45,356 nucleotides of DNA, from NCBI GenBank assembly GCA_903892515.1, contig CAITIS010000121.1:1-45356 (forward strand). The letters are read 5' to 3'. Below, piece by piece: positions 6,930 through 15,248 of this stretch (positions within the stretch are counted from its first letter, which is position 1; the number at the start of each line of letters is the position of its first letter). The position numbers and the translations under genes are program-made. A model generated the notes under the pieces. The model was not told where the DNA came from, did not search any database, and saw only the letters and a list, made by a program, of their open reading frames with translations. Origin of the DNA: an uncultured Planctomycetota bacterium (GTDB lineage: Bacteria; Planctomycetota; Phycisphaerae; SM23-33).

Positions 6930-8945
6930 CTACTCCTTGGCCGCTGGGGCCTGGGCCAAAAGCTTGCGGGCCTCAGCCCCCGGCGTGCGGCGATTGTCAT
7001 GGCGAACGGTCAGCCGCTGGGCGTCAAAATAATCCAGCAGCGGCACGGCGAATTTCCGGCTGACGCCCAGGGCATCGCGAAACGCCACCGTCTCGAATTC
7101 CTTGGTCCCAGCGAACAGCCGCAGCACCACGCCGCGAGCCTGATCGACGGCCTCGCGGTGCATCCACACCTTCTCATCCAGCCGGACGACTTTGCCTTGC
7201 TCGCGCAGCAGTCCCAGCAGCTTGTCGAACGTTGCTCGCGGCAGGGCCAGACTATTGGCCAGCTCTTCCGGTAGCGGGGGCGCCAAGCCGGCGGCCCGTA
7301 CCGCCTGCTCGACGCGGTCTATGGCCTCGCGGTCTTCTTGGTGCAACTGCGAGCCCCGGCCGCTCAGGCAGTACAACTCGCCGTGCCGCTCGATCTTCCT
7401 GGCCAAGAGCAGCGAATCGAGGACCCACGCGAGCGTCGTCGCATGGCCAGCCAAGACAACGGGCTGACCACGGCACCCAGCGAGCGTGGCCGGTTCGAAC
7501 TTAGGTTGGGCGCGAAGCTCGGCTTCGGTCAGCCCGACACGCGAAGGCTGGGCGGCGTGGAAGGCCTCCAGTGCGGCCAGCGTGGCTTGCTGCGCCTGGG
7601 CGAGCACATCCTTGTGAATGCATTTGCCGTCGCGCGTGATCACGATGCCGCCGGCGATCAGTTCGTCCAGAATTGGCCCCAGCTCTTGGGCACGCTCTGC
7701 GGCCAACTTGGCCAGTTCATGAAGACTCAGTGGTTGCACCTGCCGCCGCAGCGTCAATTCCAGTCTGGTTTTGGGATCATCCAGTGCCGCCAGTTGCTCG
7801 CGCAGCGGGGTGAGAATCCAATCACGCTGCCGCCGGAGTCGCACGCCGGCGCAGGAAATGACTCGCCCGCCGCCGATAGTGGTCAGCCGGCCATCAGCCT
7901 GGTCGGAGAGATTGTGCCGCACGATGAATCGCTCGCCGGCGGCCACCGGCAGCGGTTGGCTCAGGCGAAACTGCACCAGCGCCGACTTGCCGCTCTGAAG
8001 TTGCTTGTCTTCGAGCAGGGCCACGCGCGCCATCATCTCGGCCGTGCCCATGTGCAGGTGCACCTCGGCATAGTCCTTCAGCGGCGAGGCCAGTTCCGGC
8101 AGCAGCGTCAGGTTGGCTTCAAACATGCTCACGGCTGAGAAGCGTCCAGCCTCGCACAGCAGTTTCCCCCGGCCGACGGCCTGGGCGTCGATGTCGGCCA
8201 GGTTTATGGCGATGCATTCGCCGCTCCTGCCGGTCTGGGCTTCTTCGCCGTACACCTCGAGATGCCGTACGCGGACCTCAGCACCGTCGGGCAGCAGGGT
8301 GAGCTTGTCGCCCACGCTGACTTGCCCGGCCGTTGGAATGCCCGAGACCACCGTGCCGAAGCCGCGGATGCTGAAGCTCCGCTCGACCCACAGCCGGAAC
8401 AGGCCGGTGCAGGTGCGCTGCGGGCAGGTCGTGGCCAGGGTGTTGATGGCCTCGTACAGGCCGTCGAAGCCTTCGCCGGTGATGTTCGAGATCGGGCAGA
8501 TCGGCTCATCGGCCAGGAACGTGCCGGCCAGAAAGCCGCGTAGTTCGGCCAGCAGCGCCGCGCGGGTCTCCGGCGGGATCAGGTCGATCTTGGTCAGCGC
8601 CACCAGCCCGCGCCGCACGCCCAGCAGCGTGAGTATCTGCAGGTGCTCGCGGGTCTGGGGCATCACGCCGTCGTCGGCGGCGATGACGAAGATCACGCCG
8701 TCCATGCCGTGCGCCCCGGCGGCCATGTTGCGAATGAAGTCCACGTGGCCCGGCACGTCGACGATGCCCACCAGCGTGTCGTCGCTCAGGCGGCAGGGGG
8801 CAAAGCCCAGTTCGATGGTCATGCCGCGGCGCTTTTCCTCGGGCAGGCGGTCGGTGTCGCAGCCGGTCAGCAGCTTGACCAGGGCGGTCTTGCCGTGATC
8901 CACGTGGCCGGCGGTGCCGAGCATGATGTTCCTTCGCCGGGGCAT
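6930..8945 (-). CDS. selB: Selenocysteine-specific elongation factor
   Basis: 671 residues, a normal length for SelB. This GTPase brings Sec-tRNA(Sec) to the ribosome and recognises the SECIS hairpin. The G motifs are clear: GHVDHGKT (13-20), GMTIELG (41-47), DVPGH (63-67) and TKID (118-121). Translation-factor beta-barrel domains follow, then a long C-terminal region (about 380-671) that fits the winged-helix SECIS-binding repeats. Its ATG overlaps the selA stop by one base (TAATG), which implies translational coupling, and its stop lies one base before selD. SelB implies that this organism makes selenoproteins, though none is evident in the window. Confidence 0.96.
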   Translation of the reverse strand: MPRRRNIMLGTAGHVDHGKTALVKLLTGCDTDRLPEEKRRGMTIELGFAPCRLSDDTLVGIVDVPGHVDFIRNMAAGAHGMDGVIFVIAADDGVMPQTREHLQILTLLGVRRGLVALTKIDLIPPETRAALLAELRGFLAGTFLADEPICPISNITGEGFDGLYEAINTLATTCPQRTCTGLFRLWVERSFSIRGFGTVVSGIPTAGQVSVGDKLTLLPDGAEVRVRHLEVYGEEAQTGRSGECIAINLADIDAQAVGRGKLLCEAGRFSAVSMFEANLTLLPELASPLKDYAEVHLHMGTAEMMARVALLEDKQLQSGKSALVQFRLSQPLPVAAGERFIVRHNLSDQADGRLTTIGGGRVISCAGVRLRRQRDWILTPLREQLAALDDPKTRLELTLRRQVQPLSLHELAKLAAERAQELGPILDELIAGGIVITRDGKCIHKDVLAQAQQATLAALEAFHAAQPSRVGLTEAELRAQPKFEPATLAGCRGQPVVLAGHATTLAWVLDSLLLARKIERHGELYCLSGRGSQLHQEDREAIDRVEQAVRAAGLAPPLPEELANSLALPRATFDKLLGLLREQGKVVRLDEKVWMHREAVDQARGVVLRLFAGTKEFETVAFRDALGVSRKFAVPLLDYFDAQRLTVRHDNRRTPGAEARKLLAQAPAAKE

Positions 8946-10351
8946 TATCTCGCTTGCACCGCTCGGGTGACGGCCTGGGCCACCGTGGTTACCTGCTCAT
9001 CGCGAATCGTCCGCACATCCAGCAGCACCGCGTTCTGCTCGATGCGCCCGAAGACGGCCGCCTGGTCCAGCCGCAGCCGGCGAGCGAGTTCGTCGGCCTT
9101 GACGGCATTATGCCGCAGCGCCACCACAAAGGATGGCAACTGTTGCATGGGTAGCGAGCCGCTGCCCAGGTACGCCTGTGACGGCTGGGCGGTCGCGGTC
9201 ACTGCGGCTGAGGCGGATGCAATCGCCGCCGACAGAGTTTCTGCACGCTGCTTTAACGCTTCATTCGACTCGCCCAGCATGCGATATAGCGGATGAACTT
9301 CGGCCAGCCGGTCGGGGTCCCTGAACAGGTGCAACGTCCGCTCCAACGCCATCAGGCAGAACTTGTCCACCCGGCTGGCGCGCCACAGCGGGTGCTTGCG
9401 AATGCGCTCGATGCAGGAGTTCTTGCCCACCATGATGCCGCCTTGCGGGCCGCCGATGAGTTTGTCGGCACTAAACAGCGTCACGTCGGCGCCGGCGGCG
9501 ATGGACTCCTGCACGGTGGGCTCGTGCGGCAGGCCGAAGCGTTCCAGGCCCACCAGCGCGCCGGCCCCGATATCGTCGATCAGCAGCACGTTCCTCTGTT
9601 TGGCCAGCTCGACCAGTTCGGCCAGCTCCGGCTGGGACTCAAAGCCCACGATGCGGTAATTGCTGGGGTGCACGCGCAGGATGGCGGCCGTCTGGTCGGT
9701 AATGGCGGCGGCGTAGTCGCGCAGGTGCGTGCGATTGGTCGTGCCGACTTCGATGAGCCGAGCGCCGCTGATGGCCATGATGTCGGGCAAGCGGAACGAA
9801 CCGCCGATCTCGATAAGCTGGCCGCGCGAGACGATCACTTCCTTGCCGGCCGTCAAAGCTGAGAGCGTCAGCAGCGTGGCCGCGGCGTTGTTGTTGGCCA
9901 CCGTGGCGGATTCCGCGCCGGTCAACTCCGTCAGGATGCCCTCGATTCGGCGGTCGCGGTCGCTGCGCTGGCCCGTGGCCCGGTCGATGGCCAGCGTGAC
10001 GTAGCCCTTCAATTCGTCCACGAGCGAGTCAACCACGCTCTCGGCCAGCACGGCCCGGCCCAGGCCGGTGTGCATGATGACGCCCGTGGCGTTGATCGCG
10101 CCGGTGAGATGGTACTGCGTGCGATCCGTCAAGACTTCGCCTGCACGCTCCAGGAGAAAGTCAGCCGAGACGTGCGCCGGGCCGCATCGGCCGGCGGTGT
10201 CGGAGAGAATCTGCCCGCGCAGCGTCTCGACGGCCTGGCGGATGCAGTCGGTGACGAGCTTACGCGGATGCCGCGCGAGCCATTCTTGAGCCCCTGGCGT
10301 GGCCAGCAGGTCCGACACGGAAGGAATCTGGCGAAGCAGTTGGTCTTTCAT
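8945..10351 (-). CDS. selA: L-seryl-tRNA(Sec) selenium transferase
   Basis: 468 residues from the ATG at 10351; E. coli SelA has 463. SelA is a PLP enzyme that converts seryl-tRNA(Sec) to selenocysteinyl-tRNA(Sec) with selenophosphate. The N-terminus (LLRQIPSVSDLL) matches the usual start of the family, so I prefer this ATG to the one 36 bases upstream, which has no ribosome binding site. The PLP lysine is K297 in FSADKLIGGPQGG (E. coli K295), and NATGVIMHTGLGRA near residue 87 is also typical. First gene of the selA-selB-selD operon. I searched the upstream ~330 bp for a tRNA(Sec) gene and did not find one. Confidence 0.96.
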   Translation of the reverse strand: MKDQLLRQIPSVSDLLATPGAQEWLARHPRKLVTDCIRQAVETLRGQILSDTAGRCGPAHVSADFLLERAGEVLTDRTQYHLTGAINATGVIMHTGLGRAVLAESVVDSLVDELKGYVTLAIDRATGQRSDRDRRIEGILTELTGAESATVANNNAAATLLTLSALTAGKEVIVSRGQLIEIGGSFRLPDIMAISGARLIEVGTTNRTHLRDYAAAITDQTAAILRVHPSNYRIVGFESQPELAELVELAKQRNVLLIDDIGAGALVGLERFGLPHEPTVQESIAAGADVTLFSADKLIGGPQGGIMVGKNSCIERIRKHPLWRASRVDKFCLMALERTLHLFRDPDRLAEVHPLYRMLGESNEALKQRAETLSAAIASASAAVTATAQPSQAYLGSGSLPMQQLPSFVVALRHNAVKADELARRLRLDQAAVFGRIEQNAVLLDVRTIRDEQVTTVAQAVTRAVQAR

Positions 10352-10679
10352 AACTGGTCCCAATTGAGAACCAGAGCATGATATCACGAGTGGCCATAGG
10401 CGTCATGTGCGTCTTGACGAGAGCCCGCTATTCGGGGATGCTCCCAGCCTCGCCGCGGCTGGGGACGAGTCGCGGAACAGGCTCAAGATTCAAAGGCTAG
10501 TACATAGCAGAGGCAGCCCTGAACCACGCGTGGTCACAATCGAGAAATGCGATACTCGCATTCTTGACTTGCCCTGAAATCGTGATAGGCTGATATGTAC
10601 TGGGGCGTCCTCTGCTGGGGCGTCCTGTGTGGCATTTCGCATTCGGGATCAGACGCGACAGAAACGAAAGGGGCAGCAA
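10352..10679. other. Divergent intergenic region with possible promoter
   Basis: 328 bp between selA and a PEP-CTERM gene. A possible rightward promoter is TTGACT (10564-10569) with TAGGCT (10586-10591), 16 bp apart; the -10 box is weak. A 12-bp direct repeat CTGGGGCGTCCT occurs twice, with a period of 15 bp, around 10600-10627. No gene is seen. Confidence 0.4.
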
Positions 10680-11780
10680 ATGAAGACGATGGCATTTCTC
10701 GCACTGATAATGGTGCTGGCGTTTGCAGCGGTCGTGTCAGCGGCCACGCCGATGGTGACTCTCGGCATTACCACCTCGGGCAATAGGTGGCAGCTCTATG
10801 GCTTGGCGAGCAACGACTGCGCCGGGCTGGTGGGCTTTGATGTCAGCTTCGGCGGCGGGGGGCTGGGGCAGGTTAGCACCGCGACGCAAAGGGCACCGAG
10901 GTTCACCAACAGCAACCAGGACTATCAGGGCTTCCATGGCAATCCGTCGGATGGGACTGTGTACGGGGGCGCCGTTCGAGACGTCTTCAACGACCAGTCC
11001 GTGATGTGGGATCCCGCGAGCGCTGGAGCTTCCGCTTACCGGAACCTCTTGGTTTTGCAGGGCGTCGGCGTTCAGAGCGTCCAGGCAATCGACGCCGGTG
11101 ACGGCAGCACATTGCTGGGCACGGTCGGCTCGCCGGTGCTTCTGGCGCAAGGCACGTTCACGGGCCAGGCGGCGTTTGCCCCGACGGGTTGGTATGGCAA
11201 TGTGCTGTCCGGCTCGGTCGGGAGTTGGGCCGGCCCGGGGAACGTTGAAGGGGCGAACTGTGTCTTTCAGAGCGGCGGAAGCTTTCCCTTCCCGACCGGG
11301 GCCGGGCCGTCGCTGTTCTACAACCCTTGCGACGCCAACTTGAACGCCAAGGTCGACTTCTCAGATTACATTATTTTGGAGGCGAACTTTGGCAAGACCG
11401 GCGCAACGCGGGCCACGGGCGACTTCAATGGCGATGGCACAGTGACTTTTGCCGACTACGTCGCCCTGGAGCTGAACTTCGGCGAACCGTCGGTGGTGTT
11501 CAATGCTGCCCGCAACGACAGGGGGCCAAACCCTGCCCACCCTGCGGACTTCAACTGGGATTACGTCATCAATGGCCGCGACTGGCTGGTGCTGGAACGC
11601 AACTTTGGCCACTCCGGCATGGCTGGCCGCGACGGCGACCTGAACGGTGATGGCAAGGTGGACATGATCGACGTGAACCTGTTCAACGGGTGGATGATCG
11701 ATTCCCCCCAGGTTCCCGAACCGGCAAGCATCGTGCTGGTAGCAGCGGGCGCGGCGGCGTTGCTGCGGCGGCGGAGATAG
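10680..11780 (+). CDS. Secreted dockerin-like/PEP-CTERM protein (paralogue 1)
   Basis: 366 residues. The ATG at 10680 (AAAGGGGCAGCAA before it) opens a signal peptide MKTMAFLALIMVLAF...VSAA. The ectodomain begins with TPMVTLGITTSGNRWQLYGL and is shared with the next gene. The C-terminal part carries four dockerin-like calcium half-repeats (around NLNAKVDFSDY, DFNGDGTVTFADY, DFNWDYVINGRDW and DLNGDGKVDMID), two more than usual. It ends with a PEP-CTERM tail (VPEPASIVLVAAGAAALL then RRRR). The longer open frame upstream (from 10629) lacks a signal sequence, so I do not use it. With the following gene it forms a tandem duplication whose two copies differ mainly in the middle of the ectodomain and in repeat number. 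Confidence 0.85.
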   Translation: MKTMAFLALIMVLAFAAVVSAATPMVTLGITTSGNRWQLYGLASNDCAGLVGFDVSFGGGGLGQVSTATQRAPRFTNSNQDYQGFHGNPSDGTVYGGAVRDVFNDQSVMWDPASAGASAYRNLLVLQGVGVQSVQAIDAGDGSTLLGTVGSPVLLAQGTFTGQAAFAPTGWYGNVLSGSVGSWAGPGNVEGANCVFQSGGSFPFPTGAGPSLFYNPCDANLNAKVDFSDYIILEANFGKTGATRATGDFNGDGTVTFADYVALELNFGEPSVVFNAARNDRGPNPAHPADFNWDYVINGRDWLVLERNFGHSGMAGRDGDLNGDGKVDMIDVNLFNGWMIDSPQVPEPASIVLVAAGAAALLRRRR

Positions 11781-11878
11781 CCCTGTCGGGCCCGTAGATT
11801 CCGGAGCGGCGTCTTGCGAATGGTTCTGCCCACGGGATTGAATGCACGAGAATTGGGTAAGAAGCGAAAGGGCAGCAA

Positions 11879-12799
11879 ATGAAGACGATGGCATTTCTCG
11901 CACTGATAGTGGTACTGGCGTTTACAGCGGTCGTGTCAGCGGCCACGCCGACAGTGACGCTTGGCATCACTACCTCGGGCAACACATGGCAACTGTATGG
12001 CTTGGGTGGCCCGGACTGCCCGAACCTGTTGGACTTTGATGTCAGTTTCGGTGGCGGCGGCCTGGGGCAGGTGATGAGTTCGACGATCAAGATCCCCGGG
12101 GATGCTTGGCAAAACGCGCATGCGAATCCCAATGGCGCAATCGTCGGCGGTGTCCTCTCTGGTCTGGGCAATTACAACGAGAACGTCGGCATCGGAACGC
12201 CCGTTTTGCTCGCGCAGGGAACCTTCACCGGCCCGGCGGCGTTTTCGGCGGCTTCGGTGGCCGGTAACGTGGTCGACAGTGCTCCGGGCTATATGGGCCA
12301 AGGTGCTACGTGGGTGTTCCAGAGTGCCGGGAGCTTTCCATTTCCCAGTGGTGCAGGACCGTCGCTGTTCTATAACAACTCCGACGCGAACCTCGACGGG
12401 AAGGTAGACTTCAAAGACTACATCGCCCTCGAAGGCAATTTCGGCAAGACGTACGCCACGCGGGCCATGGGCGACGCCAATGGCGACCAGACCGTCAACT
12501 TCGTCGACTACGTCCAGTTGGAGTTGCAGTTCGGAGCGTCCGGCGTTTCGTGCCCGGTCAACCCGAGCACCCCGTTCAACTACGAGACGCCCGGCCTGGC
12601 CGAGTGGATCATGATCGAACGCAACTTCGGCCGGACTGTGTCTGTCGGCACCGGCGGTGATTACAGCAACGACGGCCGGGTTGACTTCAAGGACCTCATC
12701 ATGATGGAAAGTGTATTGGGTCCCGGGCCAACCCCCGAACCGGCGACGATGGCTTTGTTGCTGCCGGCGGGGCTGACGTTGCTGCGGCGGCGGAGATAG
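11879..12799 (+). CDS. Secreted dockerin-like/PEP-CTERM protein (paralogue 2)
   Basis: 306 residues. The signal peptide MKTMAFLALIVVLAF is almost identical to that of the preceding gene, as are the ribosome binding region (GAAAGGGCAGCAA) and the first ~60 mature residues, including FDVSFGGGGLGQV. It also shares the segments TPVLLAQGTFTG and GSFPFPSGAGPSLFYN, so the two arose by tandem duplication. The body is shorter because a loop present in paralogue 1 (roughly its residues 75-130) is missing. Dockerin-like loops include DANLDGKVDFKDY, DANGDQTVNFVDY and DYSNDGRVDFKDL; the PEP-CTERM tail is TPEPATMALLLPAGLTLL with RRRR. The 98-bp gap has no clear promoter, so co-transcription with paralogue 1 is likely. 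Confidence 0.85.
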   Translation: MKTMAFLALIVVLAFTAVVSAATPTVTLGITTSGNTWQLYGLGGPDCPNLLDFDVSFGGGGLGQVMSSTIKIPGDAWQNAHANPNGAIVGGVLSGLGNYNENVGIGTPVLLAQGTFTGPAAFSAASVAGNVVDSAPGYMGQGATWVFQSAGSFPFPSGAGPSLFYNNSDANLDGKVDFKDYIALEGNFGKTYATRAMGDANGDQTVNFVDYVQLELQFGASGVSCPVNPSTPFNYETPGLAEWIMIERNFGRTVSVGTGGDYSNDGRVDFKDLIMMESVLGPGPTPEPATMALLLPAGLTLLRRRR

Positions 12800-12835
12800 A
12801 GCCCGACCTGCTGGTTGAGCGATGGGTTTTCGTGT

Positions 12836-12904
12836 CGCGGGCGTCTCGCCCACGCTGGCGATGCTGTGGCATTGGTGGGTACCGACGCGGGCGAGACGCC
12901 CGCG
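12836..12904. repeat. Two GGGCG-AGA-CGCCC palindromes in opposite orientation
   Basis: CGCGGGCG-TCT-CGCCCACG (12836-12854) and CGCGGGCG-AGA-CGCCCGCG (12886-12904), each with 8-bp arms and a 3-nt loop. They lie between the convergent ends of the PEP-CTERM gene and the lipoprotein gene. Confidence 0.7.
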
Positions 12905-12922
12905 GCACTCACTCAATGGCAG

Positions 12923-13654
12923 CTAAGGCTTGCTGGTTGGGCCGGACATTGCGGTGGTCGAGCACGGGCTAGCCGGGCTGGTGGTCGGGCTTGCGGGTTG
13001 GCTGGCTGCCTGGCTCGATGCCGGTTGTGACGCTGGGGGCAGTTTCACGCGAACGACCTTCTGGTCGGTCAGCGTTGCGCCGGTCAGGTAATCCACGAAC
13101 GTCGCGCGGATGGTCACGTCCGGGTTCGTCGGCTGGTTTTGCCAGGGGCAGTCGAAGCGGTAGTGGTACGTGAGGAAGCCCGACTCCCAATGCTTGGCGA
13201 TGTCGGAAGCGGGGAAGTCGTAGCACCCGATCATTGCCGCTCGCGCCAGGTCGAACAGTTCGATCTTCACGCTGCCGGCGGCCTTGACCACGCTGCCATC
13301 GCGGTCGATGGGCTTGATATACACGCGGACGCCTTCGTCGCCCGGAGCGCCGCTCTCGTTGATGGCCCCGCTGTGCGGGCCGATTTGGATGGACGTGGGC
13401 GTGAATAGCAGCTCCAGTCGCTTTTCGCCCAGGCCCTCGAGCGTGAGAATCCGCTTGGCCTGCTCGATCCTGGTCTGTTCGAGATCGCTGTTGTCCTTCT
13501 TGAGTTTGGCGTTCTCGTCGCGGCAGGTCTGCAAGTCGGCGATGAGCTGGATGTTCTGCTGGTCGTGCGTCTGGCAGCCGCCCAGCAACAAGCCAGCCGC
13601 GCCGAGCATGGCAGCGGCCAGCAGTGTTGCGCCGAACTTGCGGGGCAATGTCAT
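12923..13654 (-). CDS. Predicted lipoprotein with coiled coil
   Basis: 243 residues of no family I recognise. The ATG overlaps the clpP1 stop (ATGA), so translation is probably coupled. Residues 1-26 form a lipoprotein signal (hydrophobic run, then LLGGC), so an envelope location is expected. A heptad-rich segment follows (about residues 30-70, [20 protein letters not shown] and on), then a beta-rich globular part with [17 protein letters not shown]. The tail is low-complexity Ser/Pro/Ala. Its place directly after the clpP genes may reflect shared transcription rather than shared function. Confidence 0.75.
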   Translation of the reverse strand: MTLPRKFGATLLAAAMLGAAGLLLGGCQTHDQQNIQLIADLQTCRDENAKLKKDNSDLEQTRIEQAKRILTLEGLGEKRLELLFTPTSIQIGPHSGAINESGAPGDEGVRVYIKPIDRDGSVVKAAGSVKIELFDLARAAMIGCYDFPASDIAKHWESGFLTYHYRFDCPWQNQPTNPDVTIRATFVDYLTGATLTDQKVVRVKLPPASQPASSQAASQPASPTTSPASPCSTTAMSGPTSKP

Positions 13655-14289
13655 GTTTCGTCGCGTGCGCCGGAGGGCCGGGCGGTATCGGGCATGTGCT
13701 GAAGGATCTTGTCCGCGCAGCCATATTCGACGGCCTCTTCGGCCGACAGCCACTTGTTGCGGTCGCAGTCCTTGGCAATGCGGTCGATGGGCTGGCCGGT
13801 GTGCTGGGCGAGAATTTCGTACATCCGCTTGCGCAAACGCAGAATTTCCCGCGCCTCGATATCCAGTTCCGTGGCGGCGCCCTGGAGCACGCCACTGATG
13901 AGTGGCTGGTGGATCAGCACGCGGCTGTTGGGCAGGATGAAACGCTTGCCGGGCGTGCCGGCGACCATGAGCCAGGCGCCCATAGACGCGGCCATGCCGA
14001 CGCAGTACGTCGCCACGTCGCAGCGCAGGAAGCGCATGGTGTCGTAGATGGCCAGTCCGGCCGTCACGCTGCCGCCGGGGGAGTTGATGTAAATGTGGAT
14101 GTCGCTCTTGGGGTCCTCGTTGGACAGGAAGAGCAACTGGGCGACGACGGTGTTGGCCATTTCGTCATCGATGCCGCCCGAGACGAAGATGATGCGGTCC
14201 TTCAGCAGCCGGCTGTAGATGTCGTAGGCCCGCTCGCCCCGGCCGGTCTTTTCAATGACAATCGGAATCAGGTGCTGGTTTTGAACCAT
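13651..14289 (-). CDS. clpP: ATP-dependent Clp protease proteolytic subunit, paralogue 1
   Basis: 212 residues from the ATG at 14289, preceded by TGAGG at good spacing. Upstream in-frame residues come from a palindromic repeat and are rejected. ClpP forms the barrel that degrades substrates unfolded by ClpX or ClpA/C. The fold signatures are present: [11 protein letters not shown] (69-79), catalytic S102 in GMAASMGAW and H127 in LIHQPL. At the third triad position, where E. coli has Asp171 in TERDRFL, this protein has N178 (CDRNKWL). The adjacent paralogue keeps Asp. An Asn there is known in Listeria ClpP1, whose activity depends on pairing with ClpP2, so a mixed ClpP1/ClpP2 barrel is plausible. 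Third gene of tig-clpP2-clpP1-lipoprotein. Confidence 0.93.
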   Translation of the reverse strand: MVQNQHLIPIVIEKTGRGERAYDIYSRLLKDRIIFVSGGIDDEMANTVVAQLLFLSNEDPKSDIHIYINSPGGSVTAGLAIYDTMRFLRCDVATYCVGMAASMGAWLMVAGTPGKRFILPNSRVLIHQPLISGVLQGAATELDIEAREILRLRKRMYEILAQHTGQPIDRIAKDCDRNKWLSAEEAVEYGCADKILQHMPDTARPSGARDET

Positions 14290-14313
14290 GCGAACCTCAT
14301 ATCTTTTTGGCTG

Positions 14314-14356
14314 CACGGGCGAGACGCCCGTGACACGCATGGCCGAGACGGCCATG
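14314..14356. repeat. Two palindromes between clpP2 and clpP1
   Basis: CACGGGCG-AGA-CGCCCGTG (14314-14332) and CATGGCCG-AGA-CGGCCATG (14338-14356), both perfect 8-bp arms with an AGA loop. They lie just upstream of the clpP1 ribosome binding site and could separate or stabilise the clpP mRNAs. Confidence 0.75.
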
Positions 14357-14407
14357 TCACAAAAACTCAGGTCACAACACCCATGCCACGAACACCCAGA
14401 TCACAAG

Positions 14408-15055
14408 CTACTTCGTCTTCTTGTTGGGATCGAGCTTCTTGCTGGTGTCGACGATCTCATCCACGATGCCGTAATCCTTGCCTTCCTGCGGCGACAGGTA
14501 GCGATCACGCTCGGTCTCCTGCTCGATCTGCTCGATCGGCCGGCCGGTGTGCTTGCTGAGAATTTCGTTGAGCTGGTGCTTGGCCTTCAAGATTTCCTCG
14601 GCCTGGATGGCGATGTCCGCGGCCTGGCCCGTCACGCCGCCCCAGGGCTGGTGAATCATGATCTTGCTGTGGGGCAGGGCGAAGCGCTTGTTCTTGGCGC
14701 CGGCGGCCAGCACGATGGCGGCGCCGCTGGCGGCTTGGCCCACGCAAAACGTGGCCACGTCGCAGGCCAGGAACTGCATCGTGTCGTAAATGGCCAGCGT
14801 GTCATCGACCGACCCGCCGGGGGAGTTGATGTACAGGTTGATGTCGCGGTCGCGCTGCTTGGCTTGCAGTTCCAGCAGGCGCATGATCAGGCTGCCGGCG
14901 GTGCCGGGATTGATCTCGCCCCACAGGAAGACGATCCGCTCTTCGGCCAGACGCTCTTCCAGCGTCATCTCACGCCGCTGCACGTACTGCTGATACGACG
15001 CATTCACGTCCAGCGCCCGCGGGAAGCCTGCATTCTCATTGCCGCGATGGCTCAT
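14408..15055 (-). CDS. clpP: ATP-dependent Clp protease proteolytic subunit, paralogue 2
   Basis: 215 residues from the ATG at 15055 after GGGAGA. It has the complete serine-protease triad: S110 in GQAASGAA, H135 in MIHQPWGG and D184 in [17 protein letters not shown] and the handle region KHQLNEILSKHTGRP are typical of ClpP. The N-terminus is about 15 residues longer than in E. coli ClpP (ALDVNASYQQY), so a short propeptide is possible. The GAA after the catalytic Ser, where MGA is usual, is a small deviation. Lies between tig and clpP1 on the same strand; the ATPase partner clpX is about 6 kb away. Confidence 0.93.
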   Translation of the reverse strand: MSHRGNENAGFPRALDVNASYQQYVQRREMTLEERLAEERIVFLWGEINPGTAGSLIMRLLELQAKQRDRDINLYINSPGGSVDDTLAIYDTMQFLACDVATFCVGQAASGAAIVLAAGAKNKRFALPHSKIMIHQPWGGVTGQAADIAIQAEEILKAKHQLNEILSKHTGRPIEQIEQETERDRYLSPQEGKDYGIVDEIVDTSKKLDPNKKTK

Positions 15056-15150
15056 AGCGTCTCCCGTAATCCTTTCGATTCCCGGCCACATCAGGCGGCT
15101 CGGCGCATCTGTAAAGCTGCGGGCCAAAAACCATCGACCCAGGTCCATTG

Positions 15151-15178
15151 GCCCCAACCGCCCGCTGGCAGTTGGGGC
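15151..15178. repeat. Hairpin between tig and clpP2
   Basis: GCCCCAAC (15151-15158) pairs perfectly with GTTGGGGC (15171-15178) around a 12-nt loop in the 193-bp tig-clpP2 gap. No T run follows on the minus strand, so an mRNA processing or stabilising role is more likely than termination. Confidence 0.5.
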
Positions 15179-15248
15179 AAGGACCGATTCTTTTCTTCGA
15201 CCGTTTGGGGCCGCGGCTTTTGCGGGTTCCCGCCGGCGAAATGAGTTT

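Noticed and set aside
10380..10630. Possible tRNA(Sec) gene near selA (a GATTCAAAGG stretch)
   Set aside because: The bases around it do not form an anticodon stem, and no T-loop (GGTTCGA) or acceptor stem could be paired.
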